Notes: generated by a model from the letters alone, not told the origin. A stretch of DNA of 64,000 nucleotides from CAZLRH01 sp964562015 (GCA_964562015.1 CAZLRH010000004.1:62001-126000), one strand, 5' to 3'; shown: positions 16,655-24,780, counted from the stretch's first letter. Translations and numbers: made by a program.

Positions 16655-19144
16655 ATGCCGTCTCAAAAAACAGCCAGACGACGGAGATTCCCTCAGTTTC
16701 GTTTGGTGGAACGAAATTCAGGCAAAAAGGTATCAGCACAACTTGTGCTCGCAACGATTTGCGTGATTCTAATGTTTTGGTCCGTTTTAAGCGTAGCTTT
16801 TTCTGCAGCTATCCCAGCACAAGCCACCCCACCGTTACAGGCATTTCCAAACATTATATCCGACGCAGTTGGCTCACAATTACAAACGGCCATGATTTGG
16901 ACGAATCCTGCTTTAGATAAAAGCGGCGTAACTATCGGCTTCCGCAAAACCTTCATCCTTGCTCAAAAACCTGTACAAGCCGTTATTCACCTCTTTGCCG
17001 ATGCGCGCTATGTGCTATGGGTCAATGGGGCCTATGTCGAACGCGGGCCATCCCGTTTTCAGCCCAACGGGCCGCAATACGACACGATTGATCTGGCCCC
17101 ATTTCTAAATACGGGCCGCAATGCACTCGCTGTGCTGGTGGCGGGAGAACTTTCCGGCGGCAAGGTAATGCGCCATGTCCCGGGCCTGACAGCCTTGCTG
17201 GAGGTAGAAGGCCACGAAATTTTGCGGACCGACTCTTCGTGGAAGTGGAGTGACAGCACCCAGTATCGTGGTGCCACAGCTTCCTGGGCCAACCTCAACG
17301 TGCCGTTGGTGGATGCGACGGCGGAGGATGGGGACTGGACTCAAGCCGATTATGACGACGACCAATGGAACACGGCGGCTGGCATTAGTGGCGACGCCTG
17401 GGGCCCGCTGACCAAAAAGCTTATCCCACCGTTGCGGGAGACTCCCGTGCTGATAACATTCATGAACAATGTCACTTTGCCTGTAGTCTTGGAAGCAGGG
17501 CAGAAATTGACGTATGACTCCACCCGCATCGTGCAGGCTTACCCAGTTATTGAACTGGAAGCTGACGCAGGGACCCAGCTTACTTTTGAACCATTTGGCG
17601 TAACGTATGTGGCACGGGCGGGCAAACAGACCTTTTTTCCCTTGGATACCCAAGGATTTTCGCGAGGTTCCGTGACGGTGAAATCTGGACACGCGACCAT
17701 TACCAATTTCAAACTCATCGAGCGACTTTATCCCTATGAAGTTCTGGGCTCCTTCCACTCCAACGATGATTTTCTAAACAAACTTTGGGCCATGTGTGCG
17801 CGCTCCTGCGAAGTGCTCAGCGAGGATTCTTATGTGGATTGCGCCGACCGCGAACGCGTCGAATGGATGGACGATGACCCACCCGGCTTCGACATCACGC
17901 GCACCGCCATGGCTGGGCGAGGCGCAAATGGCCAACTGATTTACAGCGATCCGCGTCTGCTCGGCTCAATGATTCGCCGCGCGGCCCTCACACTGCAACC
18001 CGACGGCTGGGTCAAGGCCCATACATCCTCTGACAGATACGACATCCACGCCAAGATGGAGGATCGCGCCTGCGATTGGGTTTCCGGTGTGCGCCGTTAC
18101 TACGAAGCGACTGGAGACACCACAATTCTTCACGAAATCTGGCCAGCTATTGTGGCCCAAATGGATTATTTTCTTGAACGCCTGACGCCGCACGGCCTCG
18201 TCCAAGCTCGTGACTGGGTCGTGTGGGGCAATCCGCTTGGCTATTTTGCTGGAGAAACCACGACGTTGAATGCCTTTATCCAGCGCGCGCTGGTGGATGC
18301 CGCCTATCTGGGAAAGATTGAAGGCGACACGGCTACCAGCGCTAAATTTGTCCAAGCGGCGGACAATCTGGCCAAAGCGATCAACACCGTTCTTTGGGAT
18401 GACAAGACCGGCGCATATTATTCCGGATACTTTGACGATGCGGATGTGGCCGTAAACCTTGCCAACCGTCGCAGTTTGCCTGCTTCGCTGCCGCTGATTG
18501 ACCATCTGACCCCCACCACGCTGGAGGCCAATCTATTTGCGCTGGATCGCGGAATTGTCCCACCGGAACGCCGTGCGCAAGTCATCGCCAAAATGCTGGA
18601 TCAGCAGAGCCAACTCACCCGCAGCACCATGATGATTTATTATTATGTCATCGGGCAACTTTACGCGCTGGACCGCCCCGACCTAGATTCGCGTGTGCTC
18701 AGTCTCTTTCGCGATAAATGGGCCACCATGGTCGCCGCCCCCTGGCAGTGCTCATGGGAGGACTTCCGCACGGGCTCGAAAGCCCACATTTACGGTATGT
18801 TTCCGGGCTATTTTCTTAGCGCATTCGTGCTCGGCGTGCGCTGGGAAGATGGAATCCCATTCAACAAAAAACTCCTGATTGAACCACATCTCGGCGATTT
18901 GACCCAGGCCGAAGGCAAGGTTGTTACTGAATCCGGTGTGGTTCCCGTCGCTTGGAAACTGGACCCTTCCGGCGTGCTGGAATTTTCGTTCACTGTGCCG
19001 CCCGGCGTGACAGCGACACTCAGCATCCCCGCTGGTCCGGAGGGAAAATTTACTCTCAACTCCAAGCCGGCAACCGGGAAATCGATCGGTAAACGGTATC
19101 AATTCACCTTGGCACCCGGCGATTATGTCGGCACTGCGAATTGA
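16655..19144 (+). CDS. GH78-type alpha-L-rhamnosidase (divergent)
   Basis: This 829-residue protein contains an N-terminal lectin-like domain of rhamnosidases (TFILAQKPVQAVIHLFADARYVLWVNG), a beta-sandwich, and an (alpha/alpha)6 barrel beginning with SYVDCADRERVEWMDDDP. This corresponds to the DCPxRxE motif of GH78, with Asp395 leading. It differs from the classical motif (CADRERVEW instead of CPxRxERLGW), so it belongs to a distant subgroup. A hydrophobic stretch at 27-50 follows a basic N-terminus and is either a signal peptide or an anchor. It is 46 bp downstream of the GH29 gene and probably cotranscribed. Rhamnose release is the expected activity, but the linkage is open. Confidence 0.8.
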   Translation: MPSQKTARRRRFPQFRLVERNSGKKVSAQLVLATICVILMFWSVLSVAFSAAIPAQATPPLQAFPNIISDAVGSQLQTAMIWTNPALDKSGVTIGFRKTFILAQKPVQAVIHLFADARYVLWVNGAYVERGPSRFQPNGPQYDTIDLAPFLNTGRNALAVLVAGELSGGKVMRHVPGLTALLEVEGHEILRTDSSWKWSDSTQYRGATASWANLNVPLVDATAEDGDWTQADYDDDQWNTAAGISGDAWGPLTKKLIPPLRETPVLITFMNNVTLPVVLEAGQKLTYDSTRIVQAYPVIELEADAGTQLTFEPFGVTYVARAGKQTFFPLDTQGFSRGSVTVKSGHATITNFKLIERLYPYEVLGSFHSNDDFLNKLWAMCARSCEVLSEDSYVDCADRERVEWMDDDPPGFDITRTAMAGRGANGQLIYSDPRLLGSMIRRAALTLQPDGWVKAHTSSDRYDIHAKMEDRACDWVSGVRRYYEATGDTTILHEIWPAIVAQMDYFLERLTPHGLVQARDWVVWGNPLGYFAGETTTLNAFIQRALVDAAYLGKIEGDTATSAKFVQAADNLAKAINTVLWDDKTGAYYSGYFDDADVAVNLANRRSLPASLPLIDHLTPTTLEANLFALDRGIVPPERRAQVIAKMLDQQSQLTRSTMMIYYYVIGQLYALDRPDLDSRVLSLFRDKWATMVAAPWQCSWEDFRTGSKAHIYGMFPGYFLSAFVLGVRWEDGIPFNKKLLIEPHLGDLTQAEGKVVTESGVVPVAWKLDPSGVLEFSFTVPPGVTATLSIPAGPEGKFTLNSKPATGKSIGKRYQFTLAPGDYVGTAN

Positions 19145-19498
19145 GCAAGTTCGCACGCGATTTAAGCCTGAATGACCAGACGCTTCATTTGACGTCAATT
19201 TTAGTGGTGTTTTTGTGACATTGGAGGCCCATTGAGCGGTTAATACCATCCATTGATTGGCCACCGCCGAATGGCGCCGCGAAAAAATCCCGCTTGGGTT
19301 GCCAGAAGGTTCCCAATTCCACTGTTTTTAGTTGCCTTTTTACGAAATTAGGCGCATCTTGCTTATTGTTCCAAACCATTAACAATCAACTAATTAAGCG
19401 TTTTCCAACGACTTAGCTTCGGGGCGATAACCGGGTTCGAATTCCATCCTCTCTGCCAGTTTTTTAACTGGCGATTTCTCCGCGGCTTTCTCTCCGGC
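19145..19498. other. Intergenic region at the right island boundary
   Basis: No credible gene is present. It contains the truncated tRNA-Ser 3' end (19433-19472). Bases 19145-19432 show no recognisable gene, promoter or terminator and are visibly AT-richer than the DNA to the right. Confidence 0.5.
19433..19472 (+). repeat. Right attachment-type direct repeat (attR-like), truncated tRNA-Ser 3' end
   Basis: This copy matches 2840-2879 at 37 of 40 positions, including the downstream hairpin. No D arm or anticodon arm precedes it, so it is a tRNA fragment and not a second gene. The change at 19443 breaks T-stem pairing, consistent with decay after loss of function. It marks the right end of the putative island. 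Confidence 0.82.
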
Positions 19499-19882
19499 CT
19501 ATGCCTTGTTCTTCGCCGGCAAATTGAGCGCGTCAATAATTTCCCCTTGACCGAGGCCGGTCTTCTGGTGAATGCGATCAATCAGCGCCTGCGCTTGGCC
19601 GGGAATGTAGGCCAAGTCATCATCCGTCAGCTCTGCATAGCGCCGCTTGAAGTTGTCTTTGACCCGTTCCCAATTGTCGCGCAATTCCTCCGCCGAACTG
19701 GATACGGCATTGGCCGGTTGGTTCCGCGCCGGGTCCGGATTGGGCGCGGGCGGGAGATTTCCCGGCTGCGGCGTAATCGTCTCGGGCGCAGGCCACGCCG
19801 CAGGATTGATTTGCAGTTCCTCGCCTCCGGGTACGTCGCTGCCAGGGGAGTCGTAAGCGCCTAAATGAGTAGAGGAATTCAT
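19499..19882 (-). CDS. CsbD-like stress protein with Pro-rich N-terminal extension
   Basis: The last 60 residues of this 127-residue protein (DNWERVKDNFKRRYAELTDDD...IPGQAQALIDRIHQKTG) match the CsbD fold, a small helical protein family induced by general stress in bacteria and of unknown biochemical function. The first 65 residues are rich in Pro, Ala and Asn and look disordered. The extension is unusual, because CsbD proteins are normally about 60-70 residues. A second, compact CsbD gene lies at 24550. This is the first gene right of the island boundary. Confidence 0.85.
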   Translation of the reverse strand: MNSSTHLGAYDSPGSDVPGGEELQINPAAWPAPETITPQPGNLPPAPNPDPARNQPANAVSSSAEELRDNWERVKDNFKRRYAELTDDDLAYIPGQAQALIDRIHQKTGLGQGEIIDALNLPAKNKA

Positions 19883-20106
19883 CGCTGTTTTAATTAAGGT
19901 TGTCCGCGTGGTGCTGGGACTATTGCGCGGGTTTTGGTGCTGACATTTTCCTTATCGAATGAAGGATCGAATCCGGGTCCAGGTGCCTTTGTGGGCGTAT
20001 ACACCGGGAAGCCCTGCACGATTGGCTGAGCGAATGCGAGCGAAGCAACCGGTTATTCTTCATGGCGGCGGGTTTGAGCTTCTTCGGCAGCAGGTGAAAA
20101 GTAGGA

Positions 20107-20307
20107 TTAGCGTGCGGCGTGTTTCCCGGAACCGCTGCGCCCGGAGCCGCCCGGCTCCTTGCCGCCGCCGTCATGGGCATTGACAGTGCGCCAAGCGCGC
20201 TCTGCGGCTTTCTTCGGGCTGTTCCCCTCCTGGCGATAACTGTCCGCGATGTGCTTGGCTTGGCGTTTTTGCTTGGGGGTGTATTTGTCTTTGTCTCCTT
20301 GTGGCAT
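20107..20307 (-). CDS. Small basic hydrophilic stress-type protein
   Basis: This 66-residue protein reads MPQGDKDKYTPKQKRQAKHI then a KKAAERAWRTVN segment and a Gly/Ser-rich basic tail. This pattern (Asp-Lys-Tyr-Thr-xx-Gln-Lys-Arg then Ala-Glu-xx-Ala-Trp-xx-Val-Asn) is typical of small conserved proteins sometimes labelled plasmid-stabilisation or stress proteins; their function is not established. It lies downstream of the DUF1328 gene, separated by a long inverted repeat. Confidence 0.72.
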   Translation of the reverse strand: MPQGDKDKYTPKQKRQAKHIADSYRQEGNSPKKAAERAWRTVNAHDGGGKEPGGSGRSGSGKHAAR

Positions 20308-20350
20308 GACTCGTTCCTGAGGGATGGATTTTTAATGATAAAAATGGAAT

Positions 20351-20426
20351 CCCCCAAGTGGGCGGGAAGAGAAGCCGGTGGCGGCGGCGCTACCGCTTCG
20401 TCTTCCCGCGCCACTGGGCTTGGGGG
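20351..20426. repeat. Long imperfect inverted repeat (76 bp)
   Basis: CCCCCAAG (20351-20358) pairs with CTTGGGGG (20419-20426), GCGGGAAGA (20362-20370) with TCTTCCCGC (20401-20409), and GAAGC with GCTTC (20371-20375 and 20395-20399), giving a strong stem of several blocks. It sits between two minus-strand genes, after the DUF1328 stop. It may be a factor-independent terminator without a U tract, an RNA stability element or a processing site. Confidence 0.6.
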
Positions 20427-20475
20427 CTGGCCTCCGGTGTTCCCCCCGTTTGCCGAGGGCCCAGAGGCCGAAAAC

Positions 20476-20646
20476 CTAGACTGCCGGCGGCGCGCGGCGG
20501 CCGGCGAGCAGCGAAACCACAAACAGCACGAGGAAGATCAAAAAGAGGACCTTCGCAATGCTGGCGGCGAGTCCCGCCACGCCAAAAAAGCCGAAGGCTC
20601 CAGCGATCAGCGCGACGATTAAGAACATGAGTGCGTAGTATAACAT
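20476..20646 (-). CDS. DUF1328 small membrane protein
   Basis: This 56-residue protein has two hydrophobic helices: MLYYALMFLIVALIAGAFGF, then a Gly/Ala turn, then VLFLIFLVLFVVSLLAG. It matches the YtjA/DUF1328 family, whose members are small inner-membrane proteins often found with stress genes. The start at 20646 is chosen because it yields the exact family length; the open frame extends upstream to 20850 without similarity. Function is unknown. Confidence 0.88.
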   Translation of the reverse strand: MLYYALMFLIVALIAGAFGFFGVAGLAASIAKVLFLIFLVLFVVSLLAGRRAPPAV

Positions 20647-20683
20647 GGCGTCTTTTGTTTGAGGGTGAATAAAGCAGGCTGGA

Positions 20684-20896
20684 TTAAGCGGCCCCGCGGT
20701 TGCGAGAAGGGGTTTTGGCCCCGTCCGGGCCGGCACCTTCCACCCCGGGCTTTGCTTCACTGGGTGCCGAGGCAGGGCGCGGCCGGAACGCCGGGGGCGC
20801 CGCGGGCCCCGCCTTGAGCGACGGGGCCGGACGGCGCCGGGAGTCAGCAACGTCCATACTCGGTGCGCCCGCCCGTGGATTTGATTCTGTTTTCAT
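20684..20896 (-). CDS. Hypothetical small Pro/Ala-rich protein
   Basis: This 70-residue frame begins MKTESNPRAGAPSM and is dominated by Pro, Ala, Arg and Ser, so it is probably disordered. Its ATG lies one base after the stop of the preceding small frame, with a GGAAA seven bases upstream as a possible ribosome binding site, which supports translation. No homology is recognised, and the composition means it could also be chance in GC-rich DNA. Confidence 0.4.
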   Translation of the reverse strand: MKTESNPRAGAPSMDVADSRRRPAPSLKAGPAAPPAFRPRPASAPSEAKPGVEGAGPDGAKTPSRNRGAA

Positions 20897-20897
20897 A

Positions 20898-21140
20898 TTA
20901 TTTCCAGGGTTTGGGTTGAGGAGTGGGTGAACGCGAATCCGCGGAAGGGCCGTTGGGCGGAGGAGTGTCCGCGGAATGCCCATGACTACCGGTGGTTGAT
21001 TCCGAAGGCGGACTGGTCGGCGCGCTGCGCGAACGCGCCGTCTTCGATGCCGCCGTGGCCGGCCATTTCGCCGCCAGGCTGGCCCCGCCACGCTTGGCCG
21101 CGAGCGACGAATACCGGTGGTGAAAAGTGGGAGAACTCAT
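20898..21140 (-). CDS. Hypothetical small low-complexity protein
   Basis: This 80-residue frame (MSSPTFHHRYSSLAAKRGG...) is rich in Ser, Pro, Ala and Thr. It ends with TAA one base before the next small gene, suggesting a two-gene unit. The dyad at 21212, similar to the promoter element seen at several nearby genes, lies 72 bp upstream. No family is recognised. Confidence 0.4.
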   Translation of the reverse strand: MSSPTFHHRYSSLAAKRGGASLAAKWPATAASKTARSRSAPTSPPSESTTGSHGHSADTPPPNGPSADSRSPTPQPKPWK

Positions 21141-21211
21141 GACAAATTGCTGATGTCGTACCCTTCGCCCCGGCCGCGGCTTTTGTCAATGGAGGCCGGC
21201 GCAAAGCACGG

Positions 21212-21229
21212 GTGGGACTTCACCCCAAG
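21212..21229. promoter_or_regulatory. Additional copy of the GTGGG-N6-CCCCA dyad, no -10 box seen
   Basis: GTGGGACTTCACCCCAAG matches the dyad found 20-22 bp upstream of -10 boxes at six other places (21280, 25623, 26565, 26865, 36615, 45464). Here no TATAAT-like box follows at that distance on either strand. It may be an auxiliary site in the divergent region between 21140 and 21382. Confidence 0.45.
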
Positions 21230-21279
21230 CAGCCAATCATTCCAGGTTTGAAACAATTGCGGCCACAATTTCGCGGCGG

Positions 21280-21324
21280 GTGGGTTATACCCCAATTTAA
21301 CAAAGGCGGCATTCCTGCTATACT
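21280..21324 (+). promoter_or_regulatory. Promoter of the 21382 gene with shared dyad element
   Basis: GTGGGTTATACCCCAATTT (21280-21298) lies upstream of TATACT (21319-21324). Counted from the end of the CCCCAATT core at 21297, the gap is 21 bp. The -10 box is 57 bp before the ATG. The same arrangement occurs at five other genes (see findings). Confidence 0.6.
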
Positions 21325-21381
21325 GGATCCTCCACAACCTCATCCTTTTCCCTTGGCCGGTTAATTTATCCATTATCCATC

Positions 21382-22005
21382 ATGAAACTGAAACCGCTTA
21401 CCTTTCTCCTGCTTGGTGCTGGTCTGCTCTTCGGTATAACTGCCGCACGCGCCTCCTTTGCCGGTGACTACGAGCTCACGGCCACCACTGCGGGTAAAAC
21501 TCAGTTTCTCGCGGACCTGCACATTACCGCCGCTGGCGCCGTGCGGGGTGCATCGGTTGATTTCAATACATACAAAACGGCCCGCGTCAAGGGAACCGTC
21601 AAGGCCAACGGCACGGGCCGCATCGATTTTGGCCAGGGAATAATCGTCGTTCAGGTCAAGCGCCTTGGCCAAGGCCTGAATATCACCGGCCGTTCTAAAA
21701 ACCTGAAAGCCAGAGCCATCACGCTGACGGGTCGCTATGCGGGTGCGGGCGTTTATGCCGGCCGCACGTCCGAACCCAACCAGAATCTGATCATTGTGAT
21801 TGGTCCGAATCTGAAAGCAACCGCCTACTCGAATTTCGGGCCGCAGCTGAATGGCACCGTGCAAAACACGAGTTCGCCCCCTCGCCTTTCACTGCAATCG
21901 AGTGACGGAAGCTTCATTTTGCACGGCGTGCTGCAGGGGCAAAAAATTTCCGGCAACGTTGGCGCGGCCGCGACGCTGTCGTCCTTCTCCGCCCTTAAGC
22001 TTTGA
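21382..22005 (+). CDS. Secreted hypothetical protein, beta-rich
   Basis: This 207-residue protein has a signal peptide ending near AARAS (residue 25). The rest alternates short strands with Gly and Asn turns (GDYELTATTAGKTQFLADLHI, LNGTVQNTSSP, GQKISGNVG), like a lipocalin- or autotransporter-like beta structure, but I recognise no family. It is preceded by one of the shared dyad promoters, so it is probably coregulated with the YciF-like protein and the response regulator nearby. It is likely periplasmic or outer-membrane associated. Confidence 0.6.
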   Translation: MKLKPLTFLLLGAGLLFGITAARASFAGDYELTATTAGKTQFLADLHITAAGAVRGASVDFNTYKTARVKGTVKANGTGRIDFGQGIIVVQVKRLGQGLNITGRSKNLKARAITLTGRYAGAGVYAGRTSEPNQNLIIVIGPNLKATAYSNFGPQLNGTVQNTSSPPRLSLQSSDGSFILHGVLQGQKISGNVGAAATLSSFSALKL

Positions 22006-22087
22006 ACCCGGGCGACGGCGTCGGTCGAATTGCGCGAGCGCAAACTGACCCGAATACGGCCTTCGCAACTTTTCACTTGTTCCGCCG

Positions 22088-23206
22088 ATGAACCTTTTCC
22101 ACTGCACCTCCTGCGGCGGTTTGATTTTCTTCGAGAACTCAAAGTGTGTGCAATGCGGCCATTCGCTCGCCTTTCTGCCTGACACCTTGGAGATGGGCGC
22201 CCTCGAACGCGGGCCGAATGGCGGCTTCATGGCCTTGGGGGGCGAAGCGGACCAAAACTCCTACCGCCAGTGCTGCAATGCCAGCCATGGCGCCTGTAAT
22301 TGGGCGATTCCGGCCGGCGAAGATCATTCTTTCTGCCTCTCCTGCCGGCTCAATGTGTTAATCCCCGATCTCGGTTCGCCGAAGAATCGTGAATTGTGGC
22401 ACAAACTCGAACTGGCCAAGCGCCGCCTGCTTTACACGTTGCTGTCCCTCCGTCTGCCTCTCAGTGGTGAGCCGTCGTTGCGCTTTCAATTTCCCGCGCA
22501 AATGCCGGGAGCGCCAAACTTTCAGACGGGCCACGACCAAGGTCTCATTACCATAAATTTGGCGGAGGCCGACGATGCCGTGCGGGAAAGCCTGCGGGTC
22601 AGCCTCCATGAGCCGTTTCGCACGCCGCTGGGCCATTTTCGCCATGAAATTGGCCACTATTATTGGGATCGATTGATCAAAAATTCCCCGCACCTGGAGA
22701 GCTTTAGGAAAATTTTTGGCGATGAGCGCCAAAACTACAAACAGGCGCTGGAAAGGCACTATTGCACCGGGCCGGCTCCGGACTGGAGCACCCGCTGCGT
22801 CAGCGCTTATGCGAGCGCCCATCCCTGGGAGGATTGGGCGGAAACCTGGGCGCACTGCCTCCATATCCTCGACACGCTGGAGACCGCCGCCAGTTTCGGC
22901 CTGCGGCCCGCACCCGTGAGCCCCATCACCCGGCCCCTGGCGGATTTTCCCGAAACCGCCAACGACCGGGGAGATTTTGACGCCGCGCTCGAGGCCTGGA
23001 TGCCGCTCACGTGCGCCCTCAACTCCTTCAATCGCGGCATGGGGCTTGTTGATTTGTACCCGTTCGTCCTAAATATAAATTCAATGGAAAAATTGCGCTT
23101 CGCCCACCGGATCCTCATGGAGAATGCCGCGCCGGCGCAGGAAAACGCCCCGGCCCCGCTGCCCTTTCCGCCGCAGCCGCAGGCGCGGGCCCGCGCGGTA
23201 GGATAA
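22088..23206 (+). CDS. Zinc-ribbon putative metallopeptidase (Peptidase_Mx-like)
   Basis: This 372-residue cytoplasmic protein begins with a zinc ribbon (CTSCGG at 6-11 and CVQCG at 20-24), has a second Cys-rich patch (about 62-86, ending CLSC), and then the metalloprotease motif HEIGHYYWD at 186-194. His186, Glu187 and His190 are the presumed zinc and catalytic residues, and the Glu in EDWAETWAHC about 70 residues later is the likely third ligand. This order matches the family of putative zinc-binding metallopeptidases with a ribbon domain. The substrate is unknown. It lies 82 bp after the secreted hypothetical gene. Confidence 0.85.
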   Translation: MNLFHCTSCGGLIFFENSKCVQCGHSLAFLPDTLEMGALERGPNGGFMALGGEADQNSYRQCCNASHGACNWAIPAGEDHSFCLSCRLNVLIPDLGSPKNRELWHKLELAKRRLLYTLLSLRLPLSGEPSLRFQFPAQMPGAPNFQTGHDQGLITINLAEADDAVRESLRVSLHEPFRTPLGHFRHEIGHYYWDRLIKNSPHLESFRKIFGDERQNYKQALERHYCTGPAPDWSTRCVSAYASAHPWEDWAETWAHCLHILDTLETAASFGLRPAPVSPITRPLADFPETANDRGDFDAALEAWMPLTCALNSFNRGMGLVDLYPFVLNINSMEKLRFAHRILMENAAPAQENAPAPLPFPPQPQARARAVG

Positions 23207-23285
23207 GACCTCCATTGTTGGAAAATCCGCCCGATGCTAAGCTGGGCCTGCTTCCAAAATCATCACCTCCCATCACCCTCCCACC

Positions 23286-23990
23286 ATGAAAAACCAATCC
23301 CTTCGTGTTTCGATTTTTCACTGCGCGCTCGCCAGCCTGCTGCTGAGCGCCCCCCTGGCCCGCGCCGCGGATAGTCCTCCGGCGGACCCCAAAGACGAGT
23401 GCAACAAAGTCATCAGCGACGCTTCGGCCGCCTACACCTCGATGCAAAGCAAGCCCGAGACCGCGATTCCGAACTGGGTCGTGCAGCAGGCGAAGGGCGT
23501 CATCATTCTCGTCCGCTGGTCGGGCGCGGTGGGCATCGGCGGCACCGCCGGTTCCGGCATCGGCCTGAAGAAAAACGCGGACGGCGCCTTTTCCGCCCCG
23601 GCCTTTTATAGCGTGGGCGGCGCCAGCCTCGGCTTGCAAGTCGGCGGCGGCAAGACCGAGACCGTGGCCTTCCTGATGTCCGACAAGGCCTTGAACACGC
23701 TCACGGATAGCAAGTTTGTCTGGAGCGGCAACGTCAAGGCGGTGGCGGGCGATCACTCGAGCCAGTCCAGCACCGTGAATAACACGGCTGACGTTATCCT
23801 CTACCAGCAATCCAGCGGCCTCGATGTGGGCGCCGTGGTGGCTGGCACGCAAGTCTCCGTGGCCAATGAACATAATCGTAAGTTTTACGAGAATGCGACC
23901 ATCACACCGCAGGAGATTTTCGCCGGCAAGGTGAAGACCCCCGATTCCGCCAAAAACCTGACCGACGCCCTCGACAAACAGGCGAAGTAG
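23286..23990 (+). CDS. Ysc84/SYLF-domain lipid-binding protein, exported
   Basis: This 234-residue protein has a signal peptide ending near ARAAD (residue 29), then the SYLF (Ysc84) domain: AIPNWVVQQAKGVIIL, followed by a Gly-rich GIGGTAGSGIGL stretch, FYSVGGASLGLQVGGGKTETV and a C-terminal NRKFYENATITPQEI. SYLF domains bind phosphoinositides in eukaryotes; bacterial members are periplasmic and little studied. It starts a plus-strand run with the small membrane protein, DUF883 and CsbD genes, all of stress type. Confidence 0.88.
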   Translation: MKNQSLRVSIFHCALASLLLSAPLARAADSPPADPKDECNKVISDASAAYTSMQSKPETAIPNWVVQQAKGVIILVRWSGAVGIGGTAGSGIGLKKNADGAFSAPAFYSVGGASLGLQVGGGKTETVAFLMSDKALNTLTDSKFVWSGNVKAVAGDHSSQSSTVNNTADVILYQQSSGLDVGAVVAGTQVSVANEHNRKFYENATITPQEIFAGKVKTPDSAKNLTDALDKQAK

Positions 23991-24032
23991 GCGCACTGGC
24001 CCAGCTCCCCTCAACTCTCAACCTCTCCCACG

Positions 24033-24161
24033 ATGCTCACTCCCCTCCTCTTCGCTCCCGTGCTCGCCGCCGCCGGCTGGGCCTTCCTGACCTGGCTGTT
24101 GGGCGGAAGCTTCGGTTTGGCCGTCGTCGTCTTTGTCGTGCTGAAAATGCTCGGCAGGTAA
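24033..24161 (+). CDS. Small 42-residue membrane protein
   Basis: The ATG at 24033 opens a 42-codon frame (MLTPLLFAPVLAAAGWAFL, then a single long hydrophobic stretch interrupted by GGSFG, ending VVVFVVLKMLGR). It forms two short membrane helices or one hairpin. It fills the gap between the SYLF and DUF883 genes in the same direction and has the composition of small stress-induced membrane peptides. No family is recognised. Confidence 0.5.
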   Translation: MLTPLLFAPVLAAAGWAFLTWLLGGSFGLAVVVFVVLKMLGR

Positions 24162-24193
24162 CCTCACTCCTCCACTCCTCCAACCCCCCTATT

Positions 24194-24502
24194 ATGCATA
24201 CAACCACCCATCGAAACAATCACGGCCGCCACCACGAAATCGTGGAAGAAGCCGACAGTCTCCTCCAACGCCTCGCGCACAGTTCCCTCGGCGAAGAAGC
24301 GCAAGCCCTCATGGGCAAGTTGCGCGAAGCCGTGGACGTTCTCCGCGCTACTGCCGAGGAAGCGCAGAGCCAGGTCAAATCCGGCCTCGCCGCCACCGAA
24401 CACGCCGTCAAGCGCCACCCGTTGAGCTCCGTCGGTATCGCCGTCGGCACCGGCTTCGCGCTCGGGTATCTGGCCAAGACGCTCTGCCGCCGGGGCGACT
24501 GA
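24194..24502 (+). CDS. DUF883/ElaB-YqjD-like membrane-anchored protein
   Basis: This 102-residue protein has an amphipathic, probably coiled-coil region (EEADSLLQRLAHSSLGEEAQ...) and a C-terminal single membrane segment in the form PLSSVGIAVGTGFALGYLAK. This is the layout of YqjD/ElaB proteins, which tether ribosomes to the inner membrane in stationary-phase Escherichia coli. The role here is inferred from that family. Confidence 0.82.
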   Translation: MHTTTHRNNHGRHHEIVEEADSLLQRLAHSSLGEEAQALMGKLREAVDVLRATAEEAQSQVKSGLAATEHAVKRHPLSSVGIAVGTGFALGYLAKTLCRRGD

Positions 24503-24549
24503 ACCAACACCCGCCCACGACCAACCTCCAACCCAAACCCAAAAATCAC

Positions 24550-24780
24550 ATGAAAACCGAAACCGCATCCAGAATCCCCTCCCCGACCAGTGAAATCATC
24601 AAAGGGGACTGGAACATCATCAAAGGCAAGCTGAAGCAGCAATACGGCACCCTGACCGACAACGACCTCACTTACGTCGAGGGCCAGGAAACGGAACTGC
24701 TTGGCCGCCTGCAAAAGCGCACGGGCCGCACCCGGCGCGAACTCGAGAAGTTCATCCAGGACAGTTGCGAGTGTGACTAA
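24550..24780 (+). CDS. CsbD family stress protein
   Basis: This 76-residue protein contains GDWNIIKGKLKQQYGTLTDN and YVEGQETELLGRLQKRTG, the standard CsbD pattern, at normal family length. It closes the plus-strand stress run and is followed by a strong terminator at 24827. Its relative at 19499 has an extra disordered N-terminus. Confidence 0.92.
   Translation: MKTETASRIPSPTSEIIKGDWNIIKGKLKQQYGTLTDNDLTYVEGQETELLGRLQKRTGRTRRELEKFIQDSCECD

Larger units (their letters stand above)
2840..19472. mobile_element. 16.6-kb putative genomic island integrated at tRNA-Ser, carrying a pectin/rhamnogalacturonan catabolic locus
   Basis: The segment is bounded by a direct repeat of the tRNA-Ser 3' end (2840-2879 and 19433-19472). 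Only the left copy is a complete tRNA, as expected when an element recombines into a tRNA 3' end and restores the gene. A relaxase-helicase remnant lies 34 bp inside the left repeat. The remaining cargo is a self-contained locus with its own AraC regulator: two GH78 proteins, a DUF4038 enzyme, two large paralogues, a Sde182-like protein and a GH29. No integrase gene is visible, so the element is probably decayed and no longer self-mobile. By eye the cargo genes use more A/T than the flanking stress and signalling genes. The repeats are seen directly; the mobile origin is inferred. Confidence 0.7.

Noticed and set aside
19433..19472. Possible second tRNA-Ser gene
   Set aside because: Only the T arm, acceptor 3' strand and downstream hairpin are present; D and anticodon arms are missing.
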